From: Saccharopolyspora phatthalungensis
GTDB lineage: Bacteria > Actinomycetota > Actinomycetes > Mycobacteriales > Pseudonocardiaceae
Direction: 5' to 3'
NCBI RefSeq assembly: GCF_014203395.1
Contig: NZ_JACHIW010000002.1
Coordinates: forward strand, 248,001-312,000
DNA length: 64,000 nucleotides
In this document: piece after piece, positions 44,035 through 51,278 of the stretch
How positions within the stretch are numbered: the first letter of the stretch is position 1
Layout: each line of letters begins with the position of its first letter
Notes under the pieces: model-generated
Told to the model about the DNA's origin: nothing
The model's database searches: none
Seen by the model: the letters and a program-made list of their open reading frames with translations, nothing else
Made by a program: the position numbers and the translations under genes

Positions 44035-44076
44035 CTAACCGGAGCGCCACCAGGCAAGGCACGATGCGCGAATCAC
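44035..44076 (-). CDS. trpS leader peptide
   Basis: 13-residue frame read from GTG 44076: MIRASCLAWWRSG, stop TAG at 44035. An AGGG ribosome-site-like sequence lies 8 or so bases upstream. Two adjacent Trp codons (TGG TGG) sit over the pause hairpin, as needed for tryptophan attenuation. Confidence 0.75.
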   Translation of the reverse strand: MIRASCLAWWRSG

Positions 44077-44307
44077 GGCATCACCCTATCCGAGTGCCGG
44101 TGTGTCGTGCGCCAGCAGCCCGGCCCCGTTCTCGGGCACCACGGCCTCACGGGTGTGGCTCTGCTGCGGCATGCGACAAGGTCTACGTCCAAAAGCCCTG
44201 CTAGGAAAGCGGATTTTCCCCGCGGCTGCGAGGCAGTAGAAATGCCTTGCGTCAAGGACGCTGGGGATCTACCTTGCCCATATACTTTAGACTTAAAGGA
44301 GTTTGGC

Positions 44308-45024
44308 GTGCGTCAGATCATCGTCACCGGCGGCGGCACCGGCATCGGCTACGCCATCGCCGAACACTTCGCCACCGCAGGCGACGTGGTCACCATCACC
44401 GGCCGCCGCCGCGACGTCCTCGACGCCGCCGCTGCCGCACTCGGCGTGACGGCACTGCCTTTCGACGCCGCCGACCCCGAGGCCGTCGCCGCCGCGGCGG
44501 CCCAACTGCCCGGCCACGTCGACGTCTTGGTCAACAACGCTGGCGGCAACACCGACTTCGACCGGTCCGCACCGCACGACCTGGCCGCGATCGCCGCCGG
44601 GTGGGAAGCCAACCTGCGAGCCAACGTGCTCTCCGCGGTTCTGGTGACCACCGCCGTGACCCCACGGCTGGCCACCGGCGGCCGGGTGATCACCATCGGC
44701 TCGATCGCCGCCCGCACCGGCACGGGCTCCTACGGCGCCGCCAAAGCCGCCATCGAAGCCTGGACCGCCGATCTCGCCGGTCGGCTCGGCCCACACGGCA
44801 TCACCGCCAACGTCGTCTCGCCCGGCCTGATCGAAGACACCGAATTCTTCCGCGGCAACCTCACCGAAGACCGCCGCCGAGCACTCATCGACGCCACCAG
44901 CACCGAACGCGCCGGAACCCCCGCCGACATCGCCGGCCTCGTCGGCTTCCTCGCCGGCCCGCTGGCCGGTCACATCACCGGCCAGGTACTGCACGTCAAC
45001 GGCGGCGCCTACCTCGGGCGATGA
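44308..45024 (+). CDS. Short-chain dehydrogenase/reductase (SDR)
   Basis: 238-residue classical SDR: IIVTGGGTGIGYAIAEHFA, VNNAGG near residue 78, and catalytic SIAARTGTGSYGAAK. It ends GQVLHVNGGAYLGR, the FabG-like C-terminus. GTG 44308 has AAAGGA 7 bases upstream. The upstream stretch has TATACT (44281-44286) and a small palindrome CTTTA/TAAAG just after it (about 44285-44298), a likely promoter and operator. Substrate unknown. Confidence 0.9.
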   Translation: MRQIIVTGGGTGIGYAIAEHFATAGDVVTITGRRRDVLDAAAAALGVTALPFDAADPEAVAAAAAQLPGHVDVLVNNAGGNTDFDRSAPHDLAAIAAGWEANLRANVLSAVLVTTAVTPRLATGGRVITIGSIAARTGTGSYGAAKAAIEAWTADLAGRLGPHGITANVVSPGLIEDTEFFRGNLTEDRRRALIDATSTERAGTPADIAGLVGFLAGPLAGHITGQVLHVNGGAYLGR

Positions 45025-45095
45025 ACCTGAGACAGCGCGAATGCGGCGGAAAATCGCTTGCCCCGGCCCGCCCCGGAGTCACTAGCGTCTGCCGG

Positions 45096-45563
45096 ATGAG
45101 CCTCGTCCGCCGAGCACAGGCCGCAGACGCCGCCGAACTCGTCCGGCTCCGGGAAACGGTGATCACCGGAGGAACCGGAACCTGGCAGAAAAACGCCCTG
45201 GCGACCTTGCGGCGGCACCTGTCCGACCCCGCCGCATCACTGGCCGCCTACGTCGTCGACGCACCAGACGAATCCAACCGCCTCGCCGCGTGCGCCGTGG
45301 GGGCGATCGACCAGCGACTGGAAGGGCATGCCTGCCCGACCGGCCAGGTCGGATTCGTGTTCAACGTGACCACCGACCTCGGCCACCGGCGGCGCGGGTA
45401 CGCCCGCGCGTGCATGCAAGCCCTTCTCGCCTGGTTCCAGCGGCGCGGCATCACCCTGGTCGACCTGCGCTGCTCGCCGGAGGCAGAGCCGCTGTACCGA
45501 TCGCTCGGCTTCGTCTGCCTCCCGGATCCGGCGATGCGTTTGGCCTTGCCGGCCGACGGGTGA
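45096..45563 (+). CDS. GNAT-family N-acetyltransferase
   Basis: 155 residues: MSLVRRAQAADAAELVRLRE opening, beta-4/acetyl-CoA loop NVTTDLGHRRRGYARACMQALL (Q/RxxGxG/A type: HRRRGY), and the C-terminal DLRCSPEAEPLYRSLGF. Acetyl donor acetyl-CoA; acceptor unknown. Adjacent to the SDR, same strand, 71 bp gap. Confidence 0.88.
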   Translation: MSLVRRAQAADAAELVRLRETVITGGTGTWQKNALATLRRHLSDPAASLAAYVVDAPDESNRLAACAVGAIDQRLEGHACPTGQVGFVFNVTTDLGHRRRGYARACMQALLAWFQRRGITLVDLRCSPEAEPLYRSLGFVCLPDPAMRLALPADG

Positions 45564-45595
45564 ATCCGGCCCGGATCCCCGAGAGGATCACCTCG

Positions 45596-45802
45596 TCACT
45601 CGCCCTGCCCGTCCTCGCTCACCGTGGCGTGCGCGACAGCGTCCTGCCCGTTTGCGTCCTGCCCGTTGGAGCATTTGCCGCTCTCGCACGCCGGAGCGGG
45701 CAGGATGACGGCCGACGGCTTGGCTTGAGCGTGGGCGAGGGCGGTGCAGGTCCCGGCGAAAGCCGCGGTGGCGAGGACGATGACGCTGAGGGTACGGCGC
45801 AT
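45596..45802 (-). CDS. Small secreted protein
   Basis: 68 residues with a clear signal peptide: MRRTLSVIVLATAAFAGTCTALAHAQA, positively charged start, hydrophobic core and AHA-Q cleavage region. The mature part is about 42 residues with two cysteines (ACESGKC). No family. ATG 45802 has GGGAGA 8 bases upstream. Confidence 0.65.
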   Translation of the reverse strand: MRRTLSVIVLATAAFAGTCTALAHAQAKPSAVILPAPACESGKCSNGQDANGQDAVAHATVSEDGQGE

Positions 45803-45944
45803 GATCACAGATCTCCCATCTGCTCGGCCCCGGGATCGGGGCGGGTGTTCCCAGGCCAACATCGGCGGGCACGGCGCGCAGACTGGATCACCACGACAGG
45901 CGAGCCCAACCACCCCGTTCCGGCGAAAGACCGACCCGCACGAG

Positions 45945-46466
45945 CTAGGGGCGGTCCTCGGCCCCGAAGCGTTCACCCAGATCCCGCAACAGGATCCGCA
46001 ACAACTCGGTCAGCTGCTCCTGCTGTCCGGCATCCAGCGAATTCAGCAATGTCTCCTCGTGCCGCAGCAACTCATCCACCCGCTGCTCGATGAGCTGGTG
46101 TCCGGCGTCGGTGAGCTCCACCAGCACCGAACGACCGTCGGCACCGCCCTTGCCGCGGCGCACCAGGCCACGCTGTTCTGCTCGCGCGACCCGCTGGGAG
46201 ATCGCTCCCGCGCTCACCAGCGACTGCCGTGCGATCTCCCCGGCGGCCAGTCGGTACGGCGGCCCTGACCGGCGCAATGTGCTCAAGAGGTCCCGGGTGG
46301 CTGCGTCCAGGCCGATGCGCGCATCGGTGCGGCGGCGCTCGTCCTCCAGCAGCTTCGCGATCCGCCACACCCGGGTGATGATCCCGATCGACGACACCGG
46401 CATACCCGGGCGTTCCCGCTGCCACGCCTGCTGGATCCGGTCCACGCCGTCCTCGGTCTGCGACAT
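45945..46466 (-). CDS. MarR-family regulator
   Basis: 173 residues with the MarR winged helix: LSTLRRSGPPYRLAAGEIAR, LVSAGAISQRVARAEQRGLV and the wing KGGADGRSVLVELTDAG. Helical dimerisation ends flank it. ATG 46466 is chosen as start. It diverges from an ABC-F relic and a Vat-type acetyltransferase and may have controlled them. Confidence 0.9.
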   Translation of the reverse strand: MSQTEDGVDRIQQAWQRERPGMPVSSIGIITRVWRIAKLLEDERRRTDARIGLDAATRDLLSTLRRSGPPYRLAAGEIARQSLVSAGAISQRVARAEQRGLVRRGKGGADGRSVLVELTDAGHQLIEQRVDELLRHEETLLNSLDAGQQEQLTELLRILLRDLGERFGAEDRP

Positions 46467-46549
46467 GACCGCACAGCGTAGAGCGCCGGCGGCGATGTCG
46501 GAAAACGCGTTGCCGGTCGGCGTGGCCGCGGCGCTAGGATCATCGCCGC

Positions 46550-46783
46550 CATTCGGTCGGCCAGCGCCGCCGGCTGGCCCTGGCGCTGCTGCTCGCCGAC
46601 CCACCACAGGTGTTGTTGCTGGACGAACCCGCCAACCACCTCTCCCGGACCCTCGTCGGCGAGCTCGAAAACGCCCTGCACACCGCGCCCGGGGCCATCG
46701 TGGTCGCCAGCCGCGACCGCTGGCTGCGGCGACGCTGGAACGGGCCCACCCTGAAGTTGCACGACGGTCGTTGCTGTGCCTGA
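46550..46783 (+). pseudogene. C-terminal relic of an ABC-F ATPase
   Basis: About 78 codons that begin at the ABC signature motif (SVGQRRRLALALLLADP), then Walker B LLLDEPANHLSRTLVGELE, a switch-like VVASRDRWLRRRW and the end of an ABC-F (antibiotic target-protection type) protein. Everything before it, including the Walker A motif and the whole first ATPase domain, is missing, and no start codon is near. It ends 17 bp before the acetyltransferase, so the two probably formed a resistance operon once. Confidence 0.75.
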
Positions 46784-46800
46784 GGAAGGGAGCCAGCGCC

Positions 46801-47466
46801 ATGCCCGACACACCCGACCCCGCCCAGGTGCACCCCAGCACCCGGCCCGAGCTGACCAACGTCACCTTTCTGTCCACAGTGGTCCGCTCCCCGCTGATCG
46901 AGATCGGCGAGTACACCTACTACGACGACCCCGACGGCGCCGCAGAGTTCCAGAGCCGCAACGTGCTCTACAACTACGGCCCCGCCAAGCTGCGCATCGG
47001 CCGGTTCTGCGCACTGGCCACCGGGACGCGGTTCATCATGCCCGCCGGCGACCACCCCATGATCGGCTGCGCCACCTACCCGTTCACGATCTTCGGCGGT
47101 GACTGGACGCAGGCCACCCGAGACATCGCCACCGGCCTGCCCAGCAAGAGCGACACGGTCGTCGGAAACGACGTCTGGTTCGGCCGCGACACCACCATCA
47201 TGCCCGGCGTGCACATCGGTGACGGAGCCATCATCGCCACCGGCGCGGTGGTCACCGGCGACATTCCCGCATACGGAATCGCCGGCGGCAACCCGGCCCG
47301 AGTGATCCACCGCCGCTTCTACGACGCCGACGTCGAACTGCTGCAGCGCATCGCCTGGTGGAACTGGCCCATCCAGGCCATCACCGACCACGTGCGCACC
47401 ATCATGGCCGGACACCCCAAAGAACTCGCCGCACTGGCCCGCCGGGAAGGACTGCTCGATGCCTGA
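46801..47466 (+). CDS. Vat-type xenobiotic O-acetyltransferase
   Basis: 221 residues with the left-handed beta-helix of the CatB/VatD family: IEIGEYTYYDDPDGA, LRIGRFCALATGTRFIMPAGDH (His of the active site in the GDHP stretch), VGNDVWFGRDTTIMPGVHIG and GGNPARVIHRRF. It transfers acetyl from acetyl-CoA to hydroxyls of streptogramin A or chloramphenicol-like molecules; the actual substrate is unknown. The start has GGAAGG 9 bases upstream; its end overlaps the next gene by 8 bases. Confidence 0.92.
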   Translation: MPDTPDPAQVHPSTRPELTNVTFLSTVVRSPLIEIGEYTYYDDPDGAAEFQSRNVLYNYGPAKLRIGRFCALATGTRFIMPAGDHPMIGCATYPFTIFGGDWTQATRDIATGLPSKSDTVVGNDVWFGRDTTIMPGVHIGDGAIIATGAVVTGDIPAYGIAGGNPARVIHRRFYDADVELLQRIAWWNWPIQAITDHVRTIMAGHPKELAALARREGLLDA

Positions 47467-48355
47467 ACGCCGCATCACCACCCCCGACGGGCTGCAACTG
47501 TGGACCGAATCCCGCGGCGACCCCACCGCCCCACCTGTGCTGCTGATCATGGGCGCCAACGCCAACGCGCTCGGCTGGCCCGACGAATTCGTCGACACCC
47601 TCGCCGCGCGACGGCTGCATGTGCTGCGCTACGACCACCGCGACACCGGCCGCTCCACCCACCTCGACATCACCGGCTACTCGCTGGCGGACATGGCACG
47701 CGATGCCGTGGCCGTGCTCGACGGGCACGGCATCGCCACCGCGCACGTCGTCGGCCTGTCCCTGGGCGGCACCCTCGGCCAGCTGCTCGCCCTGGATCAC
47801 CGCCACCGGCTGCGCACCCTGACCCTGATGGTCACCGCGGCCCTCGACGTCGACTTCGCCGAGGCGATGCGCCGCGCCATCGAAGGCGAACCCACCGATC
47901 TGCCCACCCCCACCCCGCGGATCGTCACCGCGATGGCCCACCGCAGCGACCCCGCACCCGACCGCGACACCGCGATCGAGCGCCGGGTGGCCCAGTGGCG
48001 GCTGCTCGCCGGCGACGAAATCCCTTTCGACGCGGCGGAATTCCGCCGCTGGGAGAACGCCGCGATCGAGCACGCCGGCAGCTACCAGCAACCCGGCGCG
48101 CACGCCTTCGCCAGCCCTGTGCCCACCGAACGCGGCGCCGAACTGCGGCATGTCACCACCCCGACCCTGATCATCCAGGGCCCGCTGGATCCCATCAACC
48201 CGCCCCCGCACGGCCAGCACCTCGCCGACCTCATCCCCGGTGCCCGCTGCACGAGCATCCCCGGGCTCGGCCACGCCCTGCCCAGCGCCCTGCACCAGAC
48301 GATCAGCACCACCATCACCGACCACATCGCACGATTCGAGAGGACCACCGCGTGA
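47459..48355 (+). CDS. Alpha/beta hydrolase (RdmC-like)
   Basis: 298 residues: LLIMGANANALGWPDEFVDT and LRYDHRDTGRST are typical of the RdmC/aclacinomycin methylesterase group. The nucleophile is GLSLGGTLG, Asp is in QGPLDPINP and His in IPGLGHALP, so the triad is complete. Hydrolyses an ester or amide of an unknown substrate. Overlaps both neighbours, so it is part of a three-gene operon with the Vat-type transferase and the SDR. Confidence 0.9.
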   Translation: MPERRITTPDGLQLWTESRGDPTAPPVLLIMGANANALGWPDEFVDTLAARRLHVLRYDHRDTGRSTHLDITGYSLADMARDAVAVLDGHGIATAHVVGLSLGGTLGQLLALDHRHRLRTLTLMVTAALDVDFAEAMRRAIEGEPTDLPTPTPRIVTAMAHRSDPAPDRDTAIERRVAQWRLLAGDEIPFDAAEFRRWENAAIEHAGSYQQPGAHAFASPVPTERGAELRHVTTPTLIIQGPLDPINPPPHGQHLADLIPGARCTSIPGLGHALPSALHQTISTTITDHIARFERTTA

Positions 48356-49185
48356 TCGACCCCCGCCTGCGCGACCGCGTCGCCGTGATCACCGGCGCGA
48401 ACAGCCCGCTGGGCATCGGCGCCGGCATCGCCCGCGCCCTGGCCCGCCAAGGTGCCAAAGTCGTGCTCGCTTCCCTGCCAGACAAACCCCCGACCAGCGC
48501 GGCCCGCGGCGCCGACCGCTCCTACGGCGCGGCCAAGGCCACGGATACCGATCACGTGCGCGACGCCTTACGCGCCGATGGCGTCGAGGCCGAATCCCTG
48601 GCCGTCGACCTCGCCGATCCGGCCGCCGCCCCGGCGATCTTCGACCACGCCGAGGCCCGCCTCGGGCCGGTGGAGATCCTGGTCAACAACGCCGCCCGCT
48701 GCGTGCCGGACACCTTCAGGCCCGAACCCACACGCGGCCTGACCACCGTCGACGCGGCCAGCCTGGACGCCCACCACGCCGTCAACACCCGGGCCCCGGC
48801 ACTGCTGATGGCCGAATTCCACCGCCGCCACCTACGCCGCAAGGCCACCTGCGGCCGCATCATCAACATCTCCACCGACGCCGCGCCCGGCGCGGCCGAC
48901 CAGATCTCCTACTGGGCCACCAAGAACGCACTGGAATCGCTGAGCCGGTCGGCGGCCATCGAACTCGGCCCGGCCGGCATCACGGTCAACGTCATCGCGC
49001 CCGGCCCCGTGCAGACCGGCTGGATCAGCGACGCCATGAACGCCCGCTTCGCCGAACTCAGCCCGCTGGGCCGCGTCGGCCGCCCCGACGACATCGCCGA
49101 CCTCGCGGTCTTCCTCGCCTCCCACCAAGCCCGCTGGGTCACCGGCCAAACCATCTACGCAGGCGGCGGAAAACGCATGATCTAA
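48352..49185 (+). CDS. Short-chain dehydrogenase/reductase (SDR)
   Basis: 277-residue SDR with an expanded cofactor loop (ITGANSPLGIGAGIARALAR). It has an insert after strand two (RGADRSYGAAKATDTDHV), VNNAARC, and the catalytic SYWATK. GQTIYAGGGKRM is the FabG-like end. GTG 48352 overlaps the hydrolase stop. Last gene of the operon; the 3' end is 56 bp from the small Tn3-type element. Confidence 0.9.
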   Translation: MIDPRLRDRVAVITGANSPLGIGAGIARALARQGAKVVLASLPDKPPTSAARGADRSYGAAKATDTDHVRDALRADGVEAESLAVDLADPAAAPAIFDHAEARLGPVEILVNNAARCVPDTFRPEPTRGLTTVDAASLDAHHAVNTRAPALLMAEFHRRHLRRKATCGRIINISTDAAPGAADQISYWATKNALESLSRSAAIELGPAGITVNVIAPGPVQTGWISDAMNARFAELSPLGRVGRPDDIADLAVFLASHQARWVTGQTIYAGGGKRMI

Positions 49186-49236
49186 CACCAGGTGTCATGG
49201 GCGCACAACGAAAACCCGCACCCCGCGTCGCCGTCC

Positions 49237-49241
49237 GTCAC
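49237..49241 (+). repeat. Target-site duplication GTCAC (left copy)
   Basis: GTCAC directly before the left end of the small element, repeated at 51278-51282 directly after its right end. Confidence 0.92.
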
Positions 49242-49313
49242 GGCCCAGGACTCCCGAAACTACGGCCAGGGGTCATCTAGCGCGTCCGGTGGAATCGCCA
49301 CCGACCTGCCGGG

Positions 49314-49865
49314 CTAGGTGGCCAGGGGAGGATCAATCACCTCGTCGCTGGGTATGACCACCAGGCTGACGAGGCGGCGCGTGCGGTCCGGACCGGGATC
49401 GCGGCCGGCTCGGGCGGTGACGGCCGTGCGTAGTTCGGCAAGCAGTTCGGCGAGTTCCTCGTTGGTCAGCCACAGTGCGACCTGCTGGTAGGTCACGCCG
49501 TCCGCCGTAGGGTCGGCCGACTCCCCCGCCAGGTACTGGTCGAAGTCGGCCAGCAGGCTGCCGGTGAAGGCGGTGAAGGCGCGCCTGTGGTCGTCGGGAG
49601 TCATGGCGGCGCGGTCGGCCGCGTCGATCGCGCCGCGATCCCAACGCAGCCGGTAGGTGCGCTCCACCATGCCGCCTACCGGCTTCTCGGCCAGCACTTC
49701 CAGCACGCCGGCCTCGGCGAGGACAGCGACATGCCGATACATCGTCGCCGGCGCAATGTCGGGCAACCGCCTGCGCAGCTGCGTGGTCGTGCTAGGCCGC
49801 CCGTCCAGCAGCGCTCGCAGGATACGCAGCCGTACGGGGTGCAGCAGAAGATCCAGGGTTGCCAT
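49314..49865 (-). CDS. Winged-helix regulator (ArsR/HTH_20-like)
   Basis: 183 residues. LDLLLHPVRLRILRALLDGR, then PDIAPATMYRHVAVLAEAGVL, form the helix-turn-helix in the first 80 residues. The C-terminal part (YQQVALWLTNEELAELLAEL) is the helical domain of this family. Divergent from the hydrolase gene in the same mobile element; a palindrome lies between them, so it probably represses both. Confidence 0.88.
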   Translation of the reverse strand: MATLDLLLHPVRLRILRALLDGRPSTTTQLRRRLPDIAPATMYRHVAVLAEAGVLEVLAEKPVGGMVERTYRLRWDRGAIDAADRAAMTPDDHRRAFTAFTGSLLADFDQYLAGESADPTADGVTYQQVALWLTNEELAELLAELRTAVTARAGRDPGPDRTRRLVSLVVIPSDEVIDPPLAT

Positions 49866-49884
49866 GACCTTAGTTTCTCATGAA

Positions 49885-49898
49885 TGATATCGGTATCA
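49885..49898. promoter_or_regulatory. Operator-like palindrome between regulator and hydrolase
   Basis: TGATA-TCGG-TATCA in the 55-bp divergent space, 20 bases before the regulator start and 23 before the hydrolase start. AT-rich surroundings fit overlapping promoters. Confidence 0.6.
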
Positions 49899-49920
49899 CA
49901 ATTGATAAACCGGAGGATGG

Positions 49921-50877
49921 ATGAACACCCCGCACGACTCGACCACGCAGCCGACACCCGCCGCACCAGGCGGATCACGTGACGTCGAGACGACGCTGGC
50001 CGCCGCCGACGGCATTCCCCTGCACGGCACGCTCACACTGCCCGCCGGCCCCGGCCCACACCCCGCCGTGCTGTGCCTACCAGGCTCGGGACGGCTGGAT
50101 CGCGAATCCAACGCCGGACGAGTGCGGATGGCCCTGGGCAGCCCCCTGGCCCAGGCCCTGGCCCGACACGGAATCGCATCACTGCGCTACGACCGGCGCG
50201 GCGTGGGCGCGACACCTGGCGACTGGCGGAGCGTCGGCTTCCTGGACAACCGCGCCGACGCCGCCGCCGCGCTGCGAGCCCTCCGCGCACATCCGGAAAT
50301 CCAGGCACACGCGGTCGGCGTGGTCGGGCACAGCGAAGGCGCAGTGCACGCCATATGGCTGGGCGCCCACGCACACCCGGCGGCCCTGGTGATGCTCGCC
50401 GGCTACGCCCGTCCCGGCAAACAGGCGCTGCGGTGGCAGGCCGCACGCATGGCCGCGACCCTGCCACGCCCGCTTCGGCCGCTGCTGTCGGTCCTGCGCC
50501 GGACCGCCACTCGTCAACTGACCAAACTGCAGAGCACCACGACCGACGTGGCCCGGATCGGCGGGGCGCGGCTCAACGCCCGTTGGTGGCGCGAGCAACT
50601 GGCCTACGATCCCGGCGCCGACTTGGCCCGCGTCCATGCCCCGGTGCTGGCGATCACCGGCGAGAAGGATCTCCAGGTCGATCCCGACGATCTCGGCGTG
50701 ATCGCGTCCCTGGTGCCGGGCGGAGCCGACATCCGGCGCGTCCCTGACCTGACCCATCTGCTGCGGCGTGATTCGGGTCCGGCGTCGCTGCTGTCCTATC
50801 CTCGACTGTTGCGCCAGCCGGTGGACGCCGACCTTCTGACCGATGTCGCGCGGTGGTTGGCTCAACGGCTTCGCTGA
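49921..50877 (+). CDS. Alpha/beta hydrolase (dienelactone hydrolase/S9-like)
   Basis: 318 residues: GIPLHGTLTLPAGPGPHPAV, CLPGSGRLDRESN, LRYDRRGVGATPGDW, nucleophile VGHSEGAVHAIWLG, Asp in ITGEKDLQVDPDD and His in DLTHLLRRD. The triad is complete. No signal peptide. ATG 49921 has CGGAGG 6 bases upstream. Cargo of the small Tn3-type element, probably regulated by the divergent repressor. Substrate unknown. Confidence 0.9.
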   Translation: MNTPHDSTTQPTPAAPGGSRDVETTLAAADGIPLHGTLTLPAGPGPHPAVLCLPGSGRLDRESNAGRVRMALGSPLAQALARHGIASLRYDRRGVGATPGDWRSVGFLDNRADAAAALRALRAHPEIQAHAVGVVGHSEGAVHAIWLGAHAHPAALVMLAGYARPGKQALRWQAARMAATLPRPLRPLLSVLRRTATRQLTKLQSTTTDVARIGGARLNARWWREQLAYDPGADLARVHAPVLAITGEKDLQVDPDDLGVIASLVPGGADIRRVPDLTHLLRRDSGPASLLSYPRLLRQPVDADLLTDVARWLAQRLR

Positions 50878-50972
50878 GCCACAACAACCACGGCACAAGC
50901 CGCCCGCAGTGGGCCGCCCCCTCATCTGCCGCATAGCGCGTGTTGACCGCCCCGGCTACGCAGTCCTGGCGC

Positions 50973-51231
50973 CTAGGCCGGTTTGGTCATGTCCAAGCGG
51001 AACCTTCCGTACGGGTTCACATGCGACCAGAAAAGCGCGCTCAAGGCTCTGCGGTCCTCGGCGATCCGCCGCTTCTCCCAGGATGGATCGTCCAAAACCC
51101 GTGGTATCAACAGGGTATTGATGAAGACGAGACTGCCCTGCAACAGGTGGAGAGCCAAAGGCTCGGTGAACGCGAACCCGTGCGTGTCGGTGTAGTTGGC
51201 CTCGGCGTCCGCGTCCGTGTCGTAAGGAACT
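50973..51231 (-). pseudogene. Internally deleted Tn3 transposase relic
   Basis: Reads [14 protein letters not shown] (around the second catalytic Asp) and continues in frame into LALHLLQGSLVFINTLL and the normal end FWSHVNPYGRFRLDM. In the intact transposase at 22879 these two parts are about 180 residues apart. The deletion is in frame, the first 75% of the protein is absent and the last catalytic Glu is missing. It is inactive; it marks the small element as a derivative of a full Tn3-type transposon. Confidence 0.88.
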
Positions 51232-51278
51232 ACCCCGCGCTACATGCCCCTGGCCGTAGTTTCCGGAGTCCTGGGCCG

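Larger units (their letters stand above)
43918..44090 (-). promoter_or_regulatory. Tryptophan attenuator of trpS
   Basis: In order of transcription: a leader peptide gene (44076-44035) with two adjacent Trp codons; a pause hairpin CGCTCC/GGAGCG (44046-44030) overlapping the leader stop; a possible antiterminator pairing of GCGGCC (about 44032-44027) with GGCCGT (about 44002-43997); and a terminator hairpin (44004-43983). Ribosome stalling at the Trp codons would free the antiterminator. Ribosome-mediated attenuation of a TrpRS gene is known from Streptomyces coelicolor. Confidence 0.78.
49242..51277. mobile_element. Small non-autonomous Tn3-type element
   Basis: 2,036 bp with ends beginning GGCCCAGGACTCCCGAAACT (left, 49242) and the near-exact reverse complement at the right (to 51277). 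These ends differ from those of the 15.8-kb transposon at only a few positions in the first 30 bases. Flanked by GTCAC duplications. It carries a regulator gene, a divergent hydrolase gene and a shrunken transposase relic. It cannot move alone but could be moved by the transposase at 22879-25806. It landed between an SDR operon and an MFS pump gene without damaging the pump: the stop codon of the pump lies in the duplicated bases. Confidence 0.92.
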
